DNA of 64,000 nt, from positions 1 to 64,000 of the forward strand of contig CABZEG010000002.1 of assembly GCA_902524655.1 (NCBI GenBank), read 5' to 3'. Of this stretch, positions 52,138 through 61,359 are shown one piece after another. Source of the stretch: an uncultured Alphaproteobacteria bacterium. Its GTDB lineage: Bacteria; Pseudomonadota; Alphaproteobacteria; Rhodobacterales; Rhodobacteraceae. The notes under the pieces were generated by a model that saw only the letters and a list, made by a program, of their open reading frames with translations, did no database searches and was not told where the DNA came from. Position 1 is the stretch's first letter, and every line of letters begins with the position of its first letter. A program made the position numbers and the translations under genes.

Positions 52138-53094
52138 ATGAAAAAAAAAGATGTTCAAAAAATTGGAAGATTTGTCATTGAAACAGAGGCTTACGCGCTT
52201 TTAAAACTAGCATCTGATTTGCCTGCAGATTTTTCAGATACCATCAAAGCAGTCTTGAAGACAAAGGGTAGAGTTGTGGTGTCAGGTGTAGGTAAATCTG
52301 GTCACATTGGTAGAAAAATTGCAGCGACTTTGGCCAGCACAGGTACACCAGCGAGCTTCGTCCATTCAACTGAAGCAAGTCATGGGGATTTAGGAATGAT
52401 TACCCGAGATGATTTTTGCTTACTTATTTCTAATTCCGGCGAAACGTCAGAGCTTAATGACATTTTAGCCCATACTAGACGATTTGGTATTCTTACGGCT
52501 GTTATATCTTCTTCTATAAACAGCACACTTATGAGAGCCGCTGACTTTAAGCTAGTGTTAACCGATGCTCCTGAAGCCTGTGCTATAGGAATGGCGCCTA
52601 CGACATCGACGGCGCTCACCATGGCTTTAGGAGATGCGTTAGCTGTATCACTGATGGAGCAACGAGATTTCAAGCCTGAGGACTTTAAGGTCTTACATCC
52701 TGGAGGAAATCTTGGTTTGCAAATGCTAACGGTTTCACAATTAATGCGTAAGAAAAAAGAAATAGCGGTCGTAAAACAAGATCTGAACATGGAAAATATA
52801 GTTTCTCGTATGAATGATACAGGATTTGGTGTTGCAATTTTAGTAGATGAAACAGGTGCTCTATCTGGAGTGATTACGGATGGGGATTTAAGAAGAAACA
52901 TTAATAATATTGCTAATTCTTCGCCAAGAGAAATAGCTACATTAAACCCGATATCAGTCAAACCTCTTGACTTAGTATCTGTAGCGTTAGAAAAAATGGA
53001 AAATTCTAAAGTTTACGTCATCGTTGTGATTGAAGACGATCGGCCCGTAGGGCTTTTGCGTATGCATGATATTTTGCGTTCGGGGATTAAATGA
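52138..53094 (+). CDS. kpsF: D-arabinose 5-phosphate isomerase (KpsF/GutQ/KdsD)
   Basis: The 318-aa enzyme makes arabinose-5-phosphate, the first precursor of KDO in lipopolysaccharide. It has an SIS sugar isomerase domain with VVSGVGKSGHIGRKIAATLASTGTPA, STEASHGDLGMI, NSGETSELNDIL and TTSTALTMALGDALA, then two CBS domains (about 200-318). It has no obvious ribosome site. It overlaps kdsB by 4 bp (ATGA), an arrangement that fits the KDO pathway. Confidence 0.95.
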   Translation: MKKKDVQKIGRFVIETEAYALLKLASDLPADFSDTIKAVLKTKGRVVVSGVGKSGHIGRKIAATLASTGTPASFVHSTEASHGDLGMITRDDFCLLISNSGETSELNDILAHTRRFGILTAVISSSINSTLMRAADFKLVLTDAPEACAIGMAPTTSTALTMALGDALAVSLMEQRDFKPEDFKVLHPGGNLGLQMLTVSQLMRKKKEIAVVKQDLNMENIVSRMNDTGFGVAILVDETGALSGVITDGDLRRNINNIANSSPREIATLNPISVKPLDLVSVALEKMENSKVYVIVVIEDDRPVGLLRMHDILRSGIK

Positions 53095-53885
53095 AGACAG
53101 TGATTATTATTCCAGCCCGTTACTCTTCAGTAAGGTTTCCTGGAAAACCACTCAAAAAACTCAACATTGGTAATGGATTACAAAAATCGCTTATTCAACT
53201 TTCGTGGGAAGCAGCTTGTAGGGTTAGGGAAATAGATCATATCTTTGTGGCAACCGACGATGCTCGTATTCGGGTTGAAGCTGAGTCCTTTGGAGCTAAA
53301 GTTATAATGACTTCAAAAAATTGTAAAAATGGAACTGAGCGATGTGCAGAGGCAATCGATAATATAAATTTTGATGGTGATTTAGTCATAAATTTTCAGG
53401 GAGATGCTCCCTTAACTCCAGAGTGGTTTGTTGAAGATCTCATGAAAGCTTTTAAAAAAAATTCAAGCACTAAAATGGCTACACCTGTTTTGAAGTTAAA
53501 TGAGGAAACTCTAAAAGCCTTCAGATTTGATAGGCAGTGTGGTCGAGTTGGGGGAACTACTGTGGTATTTGATAATGACAACAACGCTTTATATTTTTCC
53601 AAGGAAATAATTCCGTACTTTGATGAAAGGAAACTTAAGCCAGGAATTCGATGCCCGATATTCCATCATGTTGGGGTATATGCTTACAGCCCTAAAGTTC
53701 TTTTAAATTATAAATCATGGGAAGTAGGTAATCTTGAAGTGCTAGAAGGGTTAGAGCAATTAAGATTTCTTGAAAATAATTGTTCTATTAAATGTATTAT
53801 AGTTGATAATAGAGGTAGAACTTTCTGGGAGCTAAATAACCCCGAGGATGTTACAAAAATTGAAAGAGTATTAAATGAAAAATAA
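53091..53885 (+). CDS. kdsB: 3-deoxy-manno-octulosonate cytidylyltransferase (CMP-KDO synthetase)
   Basis: The 264-aa enzyme activates KDO with CTP. It shows IIPARYSSVRFPGKPLKKL, FVATDDARI, GTERCAEA, VINFQGDAPLTPEWF and YFSKEIIPYF. It overlaps kpsF by 4 bp. The first and last steps toward CMP-KDO are adjacent here, while kdsA and kdsC are not in the window. Confidence 0.95.
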   Translation: MKTVIIIPARYSSVRFPGKPLKKLNIGNGLQKSLIQLSWEAACRVREIDHIFVATDDARIRVEAESFGAKVIMTSKNCKNGTERCAEAIDNINFDGDLVINFQGDAPLTPEWFVEDLMKAFKKNSSTKMATPVLKLNEETLKAFRFDRQCGRVGGTTVVFDNDNNALYFSKEIIPYFDERKLKPGIRCPIFHHVGVYAYSPKVLLNYKSWEVGNLEVLEGLEQLRFLENNCSIKCIIVDNRGRTFWELNNPEDVTKIERVLNEK

Positions 53886-53903
53886 ATTGAAAAAGGAAAA
53901 AAA

Positions 53904-54593
53904 ATGGAAACACTGAAAATTTTTATCGGATATGATCCGAAGGAGCCCGTTGCGTTTCATGTCCTTTGTCATTCTTTATTGGAAAAAAGTTCAAAACCCA
54001 TTTCAATAACACCAATAAACTTGAGAAATTTGAAAGAAATATATTCCAGACAACATGACCAGCGTCAATCAAACGAGTTTTCTTTTTCAAGATTTTTAGT
54101 ACCTTATCTATGTAATTATGAGGGATATGGAGTTTATATGGATTGCGACATGCTCGCATTGCGGGATATTAGTGTCATCCTAAATGATATAGACAAAAAC
54201 AAGGCAGTTTCGGTTGTCAAACATGATTATGAGTCGAAAGTCAAAGTCAAGTACCTGGGTAATAAACAATACAGTTACCCAAGGAAAAACTGGTCTTCAT
54301 TTATAGTTTGGAATTGTGCGCATCCATCTAATTATCGCGTAAACCCAAAATTTATTAGTGAAGCAGACGCAGCAACCCTTCATAGGTTTCTGTGGTTAAA
54401 AGATGAAGAAATAGGAGAGCTCTCGGTAAATTGGAATTGGTTGGTTGGTGAATATGACAATCCTACAAACGACATTCATATTTTGCACTGGACCTTAGGT
54501 GGACCTTATTTTGAAGAATACTCAAACACAGAATTTTCCGAAAAATGGAAAAAGGAATTTGAGTCAATGACTTACTGTAAACAAATTCAGTAA
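53904..54593 (+). CDS. Glycosyltransferase with GT8-type DxD motif
   Basis: The 229-aa protein begins with FIGYDPKEPVAFHVLCHSLL and has the metal-binding DxD in VYMDCDMLALRDI, followed by WSSFIVWNCAHPSN and HWTLGGPYFEEYS, as in GT8-like or related sugar transferases. Located directly after kdsB, it probably adds a sugar to LPS or capsule. Acceptor and donor are unknown. The frame is free of membrane segments, so the protein is cytoplasmic or membrane-peripheral. Confidence 0.8.
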   Translation: METLKIFIGYDPKEPVAFHVLCHSLLEKSSKPISITPINLRNLKEIYSRQHDQRQSNEFSFSRFLVPYLCNYEGYGVYMDCDMLALRDISVILNDIDKNKAVSVVKHDYESKVKVKYLGNKQYSYPRKNWSSFIVWNCAHPSNYRVNPKFISEADAATLHRFLWLKDEEIGELSVNWNWLVGEYDNPTNDIHILHWTLGGPYFEEYSNTEFSEKWKKEFESMTYCKQIQ

Positions 54594-54682
54594 AGCCCTA
54601 AATATACTCGTTAGAATTTATCGTGGGATTATTAGAACTAATTTCAAGTGACACGAAACTCTCGATAGAAAAGAATTATATG

Positions 54683-55306
54683 TTAAATCATTGAGACAAT
54701 TGTCTGTGTAATTTTGTTAAATATATAAATCGCTAGCAAAGACATAGTAAAAATTATCGTTCTATTCAACAAACGCCAGATTTTTTTATTTTTTATCAAA
54801 GTTACAAAGTAAGATGAAGCATATCCGAGAGAGAAAAAGTAAATAAACGATGCGCTAGCTGCGCCGGATACAAAAGAAATTTTATCGTTTAAAAGAAATT
54901 CGCTTGAAAAACCTCCAAGAATGAAAATTGTATCTGAATATACGTGGGGGTTAAGATAAGTAAAGGCTAAGGTTTTAAGAAATACTTTCCTCATAGAGTC
55001 CTTTGAGCATTCTTGATTGAGAGCTTGTAGGTCAGAGGAGTTTTTAAGCTTATTCCAAATAAAGCTGATAATAAATGCGAGTAGTAGTAAATTAAGTATT
55101 AGGTCGACAATTGGAAAGGATTTTGAAAAGAAATGAAATGAAGCTGTTCCGATCACAATAAATATGAAATCCGAGATAAAACAAATTAAACAAACTAAAA
55201 AGATATAATTTCTTTTAAGTCCTTGCTCTATCACAAAAAGATTTTGGGGGCCTAAGGCTAAAATTAAACTTATCCCTAAATAAAACCCAAAAAAAAAGTT
55301 TTCCAT
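54683..55306 (-). CDS. LysE/ArgO family amino acid exporter
   Basis: The 207-aa membrane protein has six hydrophobic segments and the family motifs ALGPQNLFVIEQGLKRNYIF and LAFTYLNPHVYSDTIFILGG. Members export lysine, arginine or related amino acids. It lies 12 bp after cobS in the same direction; the two have no obvious metabolic link. Confidence 0.88.
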   Translation of the reverse strand: MENFFFGFYLGISLILALGPQNLFVIEQGLKRNYIFLVCLICFISDFIFIVIGTASFHFFSKSFPIVDLILNLLLLAFIISFIWNKLKNSSDLQALNQECSKDSMRKVFLKTLAFTYLNPHVYSDTIFILGGFSSEFLLNDKISFVSGAASASFIYFFSLGYASSYFVTLIKNKKIWRLLNRTIIFTMSLLAIYIFNKITQTIVSMI

Positions 55307-55318
55307 AAAATATAGTTT

Positions 55319-56080
55319 TCAGCCAAATGAAGTAGAAATGATGATAAGAGAAACAATTTCTACAAAAACAACGCAAAGCCCCAGTATGTCGCCACTTAGC
55401 CCTCGATTAAAAGGTACAATAAACTTTAAAAAAAGATAAATAGTTGCATAACCAAAAATGATTGTAAAAAAAATTGCAAGTATTCCTGCTGGTAAAATCC
55501 AAATGAGAGAGAAAATACCACAGCCAATAAGAGTTTTGGCATCAACTTTCTTAAGTTGTTTTGTCAAACCAGCGTGTTTTGAATTATCAGAGTAGCTCAC
55601 CAACAGTAAAATGGAAAATCTACCTAAACATGAGCTCGTGACAAGGCCACATACTAAAGCTAATTTTGACTCCAACCCTGAAATTATTAAAAATTTTAAC
55701 AGGATTACAGTAATCAGCGATAATACACCGTAAGTTCCAAGACAACTATCTTTCAAAATCTTCTGTCTCTGAGTGTAGTCCCGACCCCCTAAACTATCAA
55801 AAAAGTCTGCAACTCCGTCCTCATGCAAAGCACCAGTCAACAATAGTCCAATAGACAAAGAAATTAATACTGATACTTGGCGAGCAACACCAATATTTTC
55901 AAACAAAGTTATTAGCAAAAATAAAAAAAAACCAATTAATACACCAACGACAGGGAAAGCCCATAGGCCCTTATGGATAGCAATATTTCTATTAATCGTG
56001 AAAATGCTGTTAATTGGTACTCTTGTCAAAACTATCATGGCAATAGATATTCCTTCTAGGATTTCGTTTATTCGCATCAT
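55319..56080 (-). CDS. cobS: Adenosylcobinamide-GDP ribazoletransferase
   Basis: The 253-aa integral membrane enzyme (also called CobV) joins adenosylcobinamide-GDP and alpha-ribazole in the last steps of cobalamin assembly. The signature HEDGVADFFDSLGGRDYTQRQKILKDSCLGTYG is present, with several hydrophobic segments. It supplies the cobalamin needed by methylmalonyl-CoA mutase (26.1 kb). No cobalamin riboswitch is visible in the 66-bp gap upstream. Confidence 0.9.
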   Translation of the reverse strand: MMRINEILEGISIAMIVLTRVPINSIFTINRNIAIHKGLWAFPVVGVLIGFFLFLLITLFENIGVARQVSVLISLSIGLLLTGALHEDGVADFFDSLGGRDYTQRQKILKDSCLGTYGVLSLITVILLKFLIISGLESKLALVCGLVTSSCLGRFSILLLVSYSDNSKHAGLTKQLKKVDAKTLIGCGIFSLIWILPAGILAIFFTIIFGYATIYLFLKFIVPFNRGLSGDILGLCVVFVEIVSLIIISTSFG

Positions 56081-56146
56081 CGTGTATTAAACTTCTGTTT
56101 GAAACATATTATTATTGGGATAAATTATATTTTTTTAAAATACTGA

Positions 56147-57034
56147 TCAAGTATTTCTACTTCCGGACAACTCATCAATAATAAAGTCTTTGAATGCTTC
56201 CACTCTTTTTGATTTTTTTAATTCTTGTGGGTAGGCTATGTGGACTGGAACCATATCGGACTGGAATTCAGGTAATACTTGTACTAATTCAGGGAAGTCG
56301 CTTGCTAAATAATCAGGTAAGGTTCCTATGCCTAGACCATTCCTTACTGCCCTAAAAATCCCGTAGTAATTATTTACAAAAAGTAAAGAAAAGGTTTGTT
56401 TGTCGAGAAAAGGTGCAATCCATTTTTGGCCAGCGGTAATCTGTGTTGAATTAGGGGAATAACAAATCAATCGATGGTCTTTTGCAAGATCCTTAATAGT
56501 TGAGGGAGAGCCATTTGTTTCCAAATAATTTTTTGTGGAGAAAAACTTTATTCTGACACTTATAAGCTTTCTCTGGATTAAGTCAGCTTGACTAGGTGAT
56601 TGGAGCCTAATGGCGATATCTGCCTCTCTCATCGAAAGGTTTAAAAGCTTTTCTTCTAACATTAAGTTGATTTGAATATTTGGGTGTTGCTCATAAAGTT
56701 TTTTTAATCTTGGAGCAAGCCAAAGAGTGCCGAAGCCCGTAGTGGTTGTAACCTTGAGCTCTCCAAAAGCAGTCTCTTTACTATCGTTTATCTTTGCCAA
56801 AGTTGAATTTATTTCCAAATAAATTTTATTAGCAGACCTAAAAAGTAGTTCTCCCTGCTCTGTGAGTAATAAACCTCTAGGGTGTCTGTGGAATAACACC
56901 ACCTTCAAACTATCTTCAAGCTTTTTTATTTGCCTACTTATAGAGGATTGAGACAAATTGAGGCGTTTACTTGCATCTGTTAGGCTACCTTCATTTGCAA
57001 CCAATAGAAAAATTCTTAACCTGTCCCAATCCAT
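56147..57034 (-). CDS. LysR-type transcriptional regulator
   Basis: The 295-aa protein has a winged helix-turn-helix near the N-terminus (RLRIFLLVANEGSLTDASKRLNLSQSSISRQIKKLEDSL) and a periplasmic-binding-like effector domain from about residue 90. The start at 57034 gives the typical LysR N-terminus; a longer frame to 57127 would add 31 hydrophobic/charged residues and is rejected. It is divergent from the indolepyruvate oxidoreductase gene and probably regulates it. Confidence 0.88.
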   Translation of the reverse strand: MDWDRLRIFLLVANEGSLTDASKRLNLSQSSISRQIKKLEDSLKVVLFHRHPRGLLLTEQGELLFRSANKIYLEINSTLAKINDSKETAFGELKVTTTTGFGTLWLAPRLKKLYEQHPNIQINLMLEEKLLNLSMREADIAIRLQSPSQADLIQRKLISVRIKFFSTKNYLETNGSPSTIKDLAKDHRLICYSPNSTQITAGQKWIAPFLDKQTFSLLFVNNYYGIFRAVRNGLGIGTLPDYLASDFPELVQVLPEFQSDMVPVHIAYPQELKKSKRVEAFKDFIIDELSGSRNT

Positions 57035-57067
57035 TCGCTTGCTAAATTCAAAATCAGTATTATTTCC

Positions 57068-57086
57068 AAGTATATATTCAATACTT
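57068..57086. promoter_or_regulatory. LysR-type operator candidate
   Basis: AAGTAT (57068-57073) and ATACTT (57081-57086) form a 6-bp inverted repeat with a 7-bp spacer and contain the T-N11-A motif (T71 and A83 of the 57,000 block) typical for LysR-type regulators. It sits between the regulator (start 57034) and the oxidoreductase (start 57147). TATAAT (57090-57095) lies next to it. Confidence 0.5.
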
Positions 57087-57146
57087 TTATATAATGAATA
57101 AATCTGATAAACTACATAAAACAACACAAATTTTATAAGTTCGGTA

Positions 57147-60100
57147 ATGACAGCAAACAGAGTCTCGCTAAATGATAGATTTGATCTTGAAAAAAAGATA
57201 GTAATCGCTTCAGGAACTCAAGCTCTTGTTAGATTGATGCTCAATCAAGCTGTTCGCGATAAAAATAATGGAATAAATTCTGCGGGGCTTGTCACCGGTT
57301 ATAGAGGTTCACCACTCGGTGGCGTTGATGCGACATTTACTAAGGCTGAAAAGTTTCTTAAGAAAAATAATATAAAGTTTCAATATGGTTTGAATGAAGA
57401 TTTAGCAGCCACGGCGATTTGGGGGTCTCAGCAAACTGAACTGCATAATGAAGGCATATATGACGGGGTTTTTGGCCTTTGGTATGGTAAAGGCCCAGGG
57501 GTTGATAGATGCGGAGATGTTTTTAGACATTCGAATTTAGCAGGTACATCTAAGTATGGTGGGGTACTTGTGGCAATGGGTGATGATCATTCCGCAGAAA
57601 GCTCAACGGAGTTGCATCAGTCCGAATATGCCCTTGTGGATGCAATGATGCCTATACTCTCACCTGCAGGCGTTCAAGATATTTTGGATTTTGGTATTAA
57701 AGGATGGTCTCTTAGTAGGTACTCTGGTCTTTGGGTTGGCATAAAATGTTTGAAAGACACAATAGAAGTTACAGAAGTAGTTGATGCTGCATATGACAGA
57801 GTAAAGATAGTTGACCCTGAAGATAAAGAGCACGAAGAACTTAATATAAGATTGGGCGATACACCTCCAGCTAGAGAAGATCGGTTGCATAACAAAAAAC
57901 TAAGGGCCGCAAAGATTTTTGCAAGAGCCAATAAGCTGGATAGAGTCGATTATTTACCTACCGAAAAGAAAATAGGAATAATTTCAGCTGGAAAAAGTTG
58001 GCTTGACACAGTTCATGCCCTTAGCCTTTTAGGCATAGATAGAAATGAAGCAGAAAAATATAAACTTACGACTTTAAAATTAGGAATGGTTTGGCCGATT
58101 GATGATGGTTTTGTGAAAGAATGGGCTGACGGTCTTGATAAAATTCTAGTCGTTGAAGAAAAGCGAGGGCTTATAGAGAGCCAAGTTAAAGAAGCTCTTT
58201 ATGGCACTTTAAATAGTCCAAAAATTATTGGGAAGCATGATGATAACGGAGAGTTATTACTTCCCTCAAATGGTGTCTTAGACCCCATTATCGTTGGGAA
58301 AGCAATAGCTAACAAATTAATTGGATCATCGAAATCAGAAAAGCTTGAAAATGCAATCAATTCGATGTCAATAGGCTCAAGAAGTGAGGCCAACACACCT
58401 GCGCCTGACAGGATACCATACTTCTGTTCAGGGTGTCCTCACAATAGCTCAACAAAAATTCCTGAGGGCTCGATCGCTTACGCTGGAATTGGGTGCCATA
58501 CAATGGCTATATGGATGGATAGAGCGACAGACGGGCCAACGCATATGGGTGGAGAAGGCATTAATTGGATAGGACAGGCACCCTTTTCAAATAGAAACCA
58601 CGTGTTTCAAAATCTTGGTGACGGGACCTACAACCATTCTGGTCTTTTGGCAATCAGAGCTGCTGTGGCCTCAAATGCTAATATAACCTACAAAATATTA
58701 TTTAATGATGCCGTAGCAATGACTGGAGGACAGTCGCATGAAGGAGATCTTAGCGCATATGAAATAATTAAAGAGTTAAATGCTGCTGGTGTCAAACGAG
58801 TAGTAGGAGTATTTGATGAAAAGGAAGAGTTTGATCTTAATGATTATCGTAACCTTTGCGAAATGGTACCTCGATCTGAACTTATGCGAATACAAGAGGA
58901 ACTATCGTCAACTTTGGGTGTAACAGCAATTGTTTATATTCAAACCTGTGCTGCTGAAAAAAGGCGCCGAAGGAAAAAAGGCTTATTCCCGGACCCAAAC
59001 AAAAGAATTTTTATAAACTCTGAAGTTTGTGAAGGGTGTGGAGACTGTGGCATTAAATCTAATTGTGTCTCAATCCTTCCCGAGGAAACAGAGCTTGGCA
59101 GAAAACGAAAAATTGACCAGAGCTCATGTAATAAAGATTTTTCTTGTGTTAATGGCTTCTGCCCGAGTTTTGTGTCAGTAATTGGAGCTGAGATCAAAAA
59201 AAGTACCACTGAACAGTTAACAATACCTGACATTCCCGACGTACCAGTCCCAAGCATTGATAAAACGTACAACATCGTGGTAACAGGTATTGGAGGTACT
59301 GGAGTTGTAACTATAGGGGCGTTATTGGGGATGGCGTCATACATAGAGGGGAAAGGGGCTGGGGTAATGGAAATGGCTGGTCTCGCACAGAAAGGTGGAG
59401 CAGTTCATATTCATTGTAGGATAGCAGAAAACCCTGAAGACATTAGTGTTGTTAGAGTGGCATCAGGTGAAGCCCACACTTTGATTGGGGGTGATCTTTT
59501 AGTGACGGCTGGGGATAAAACACTGTCCCTTCTAAGGAGAGATAGATCTAAAGTTGTCTGTAATGAAATGGAAGCAATTACAGGTGAATTTACCCGTGAC
59601 ACTGAGTTTACTTTGCCATCAGATGGAATGAAATTAGCTCTTAATGCTAGAGTAGGTCCTGATAGCGTACAGTATATTGATGCAAATAGAATTTCATCAA
59701 AGTATTTAGGGGACACTATATTTTCAAACACTGTACTACTAGGAATGGCATACCAATCCAAGTTGTTGCCCCTAAAAAGAGAAAGTTTATTAGAGGCTAT
59801 TAGGTTGAATGGAGCGGCTGTGGATGGAAACCTATTGGCTTTTGAACTAGGGAGATATTATGTATATCAGCCTGATTTTTTCCAAGAAATTAAAGTTAAG
59901 GATATTAAACAGGCAGATCATACTTTTGAGTCAATATTAGATTACAGATCTAAGCGGCTTGAGGGGTATCAAAGTGAAAAACTAGCAAGAAAATATGAGG
60001 AGCTGTGTAATAAAGCAAAAGATGTAAATAAAAACTTAGGTGCGTCTGTTGCTCGAGGTTACTATAAGGTACTTGCTTATAAAGACGAGTATGAAGTTGC

Positions 60101-60560
60101 TAGACTACATACCGAATATTTGGAAAACCAAGTTAAAGATAGCTTCTCAGGATATAAACAATTGAGATTCAATTTGGCACCCCCACTATTTTCCAAGAGA
60201 GATAAGAATGGACATCTTATAAAAAGAGAGTTTGGTCCTTGGATGTTTACATTAATGAAGCTACTCGCAAAAGGTAAATACTTACGTGGTACTTGGTTAG
60301 ACCCTTTCCATTTTACAAGAGAACGATTGACAGAGAGAAAATTAATCAGTGAATACGAAAAAGATGTAGAGTATATAATGGAAAACTATAATGAAAAAAA
60401 TCACGATACTTGCGTCAACCTTGCTCTTTTACCGTTACAAATTAGAGGATTCGGTCACGTTAAAGAGCAAGCTATAACAAAATCAGATAAGATTAGATCA
60501 AACCTGAAGGAGATCATCTCTGGTGATCACTCTAATCAAAAGCTTTCAGCAGCTGAATAA
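57147..60560 (+). CDS. Indolepyruvate:ferredoxin oxidoreductase, fused alpha/beta
   Basis: The 1137-aa protein combines the thiamine-diphosphate pyrimidine and PP domains (GLVTGYRGSPLGGVDATF; HMGGEGINWIGQAPF; GDGTYNHSG followed by AVAMTGGQ), a 4Fe-4S segment (CEGCGDCGIKSNC near residue 630) and a C-terminal gamma domain (VTGIGGTGVVTIGALLG, AGLAQKGGAVHIH). Such fused enzymes oxidise 2-oxo acids from aromatic or branched amino acids to acyl-CoA, with ferredoxin or another acceptor. The substrate is not fixed. It is divergent from a LysR gene. Confidence 0.9.
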   Translation: MTANRVSLNDRFDLEKKIVIASGTQALVRLMLNQAVRDKNNGINSAGLVTGYRGSPLGGVDATFTKAEKFLKKNNIKFQYGLNEDLAATAIWGSQQTELHNEGIYDGVFGLWYGKGPGVDRCGDVFRHSNLAGTSKYGGVLVAMGDDHSAESSTELHQSEYALVDAMMPILSPAGVQDILDFGIKGWSLSRYSGLWVGIKCLKDTIEVTEVVDAAYDRVKIVDPEDKEHEELNIRLGDTPPAREDRLHNKKLRAAKIFARANKLDRVDYLPTEKKIGIISAGKSWLDTVHALSLLGIDRNEAEKYKLTTLKLGMVWPIDDGFVKEWADGLDKILVVEEKRGLIESQVKEALYGTLNSPKIIGKHDDNGELLLPSNGVLDPIIVGKAIANKLIGSSKSEKLENAINSMSIGSRSEANTPAPDRIPYFCSGCPHNSSTKIPEGSIAYAGIGCHTMAIWMDRATDGPTHMGGEGINWIGQAPFSNRNHVFQNLGDGTYNHSGLLAIRAAVASNANITYKILFNDAVAMTGGQSHEGDLSAYEIIKELNAAGVKRVVGVFDEKEEFDLNDYRNLCEMVPRSELMRIQEELSSTLGVTAIVYIQTCAAEKRRRRKKGLFPDPNKRIFINSEVCEGCGDCGIKSNCVSILPEETELGRKRKIDQSSCNKDFSCVNGFCPSFVSVIGAEIKKSTTEQLTIPDIPDVPVPSIDKTYNIVVTGIGGTGVVTIGALLGMASYIEGKGAGVMEMAGLAQKGGAVHIHCRIAENPEDISVVRVASGEAHTLIGGDLLVTAGDKTLSLLRRDRSKVVCNEMEAITGEFTRDTEFTLPSDGMKLALNARVGPDSVQYIDANRISSKYLGDTIFSNTVLLGMAYQSKLLPLKRESLLEAIRLNGAAVDGNLLAFELGRYYVYQPDFFQEIKVKDIKQADHTFESILDYRSKRLEGYQSEKLARKYEELCNKAKDVNKNLGASVARGYYKVLAYKDEYEVARLHTEYLENQVKDSFSGYKQLRFNLAPPLFSKRDKNGHLIKREFGPWMFTLMKLLAKGKYLRGTWLDPFHFTRERLTERKLISEYEKDVEYIMENYNEKNHDTCVNLALLPLQIRGFGHVKEQAITKSDKIRSNLKEIISGDHSNQKLSAAE

Positions 60561-60595
60561 CTGGAATTCGCGCTAACCACACTATATAAAGACGT

Positions 60596-61354
60596 ATGTT
60601 CGGGATAGATATATTTTCTTCGCCAATCATTTTTAGCGCGATACTTTGTTTATTTGCAGGGTTACTGAGTTTTCTATCGCCTTGTGTCTTACCTATACTC
60701 CCCCCATACTTAGCATATATGGCTGGGACAACCGTTAGTGAAATCAAAAATAATAATGAGACTATTAAAAAAGGTGTCCTGCTAAGTGCCATTAGCTTTT
60801 CAATTGGTCTTTCAGTCGTTTTTATTCTTTTAGGCTTGGCTGCCAATTCAATGGCATCAGTATTTATTCTTTATCAAAATGAATTAAGAATTGGGTCAGG
60901 GATTTTAATCATAGTATTTGGACTTCATTTTATTGGACTACTGAGAGTAACTTTTTTGCAAAAAGAACTTCGGCTTAATTTTGACATAAAGCAGAGAGGA
61001 AATTTTATATCGCCATTTTTTTTAGGGTTAACATTTGCATTTGGGTGGACCCCATGTATAGGACCAATACTTGGCTCAATATTGGCTATAATAGCACAAG
61101 ATATATCAGTTTTAAGAGGTTTAGTTTTAATGATATTTTACTCATTAGGACTTTGCCTTCCATTCATAGGTGTAGCCTATCTTTTGATTAGGGGAGTATT
61201 TATCACGAGATTTATTTCCCAGTACTCTTTATATATCGAGCGGTTCACTGGTGGGTTCCTAATAATAATTGGTCTTCTATTTTTAAGCGGCTCTTTTCAG
61301 TTGATAGGTTTTTTTATTTTGGAGTACCTACCTTTTCTGAGTGTATTCGGCTAG
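60596..61354 (+). CDS. ccdA: Cytochrome c biogenesis protein CcdA
   Basis: The 252-aa inner-membrane thiol transporter has six segments and its redox pair in FLSPCVLPILPPYLAYM (Cys30) and GWTPCIGPILG (Cys154). It carries electrons from cytoplasmic thioredoxin to periplasmic proteins for cytochrome c assembly. Cysteine spacing and length fit CcdA rather than full-length DsbD. It is convergent with fumC (5-bp gap). Confidence 0.92.
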   Translation: MFGIDIFSSPIIFSAILCLFAGLLSFLSPCVLPILPPYLAYMAGTTVSEIKNNNETIKKGVLLSAISFSIGLSVVFILLGLAANSMASVFILYQNELRIGSGILIIVFGLHFIGLLRVTFLQKELRLNFDIKQRGNFISPFFLGLTFAFGWTPCIGPILGSILAIIAQDISVLRGLVLMIFYSLGLCLPFIGVAYLLIRGVFITRFISQYSLYIERFTGGFLIIIGLLFLSGSFQLIGFFILEYLPFLSVFG

Positions 61355-61359
61355 CGTTA

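Noticed and set aside
56081-56146. Cobalamin riboswitch before cobS
   Set aside because: The gap is too short and no B12-box-like sequence is visible.
57035-57127. 31-residue extension of the LysR regulator
   Set aside because: LysR proteins begin right before the helix-turn-helix, and the extension would cover the T-N11-A site and divergent promoter.
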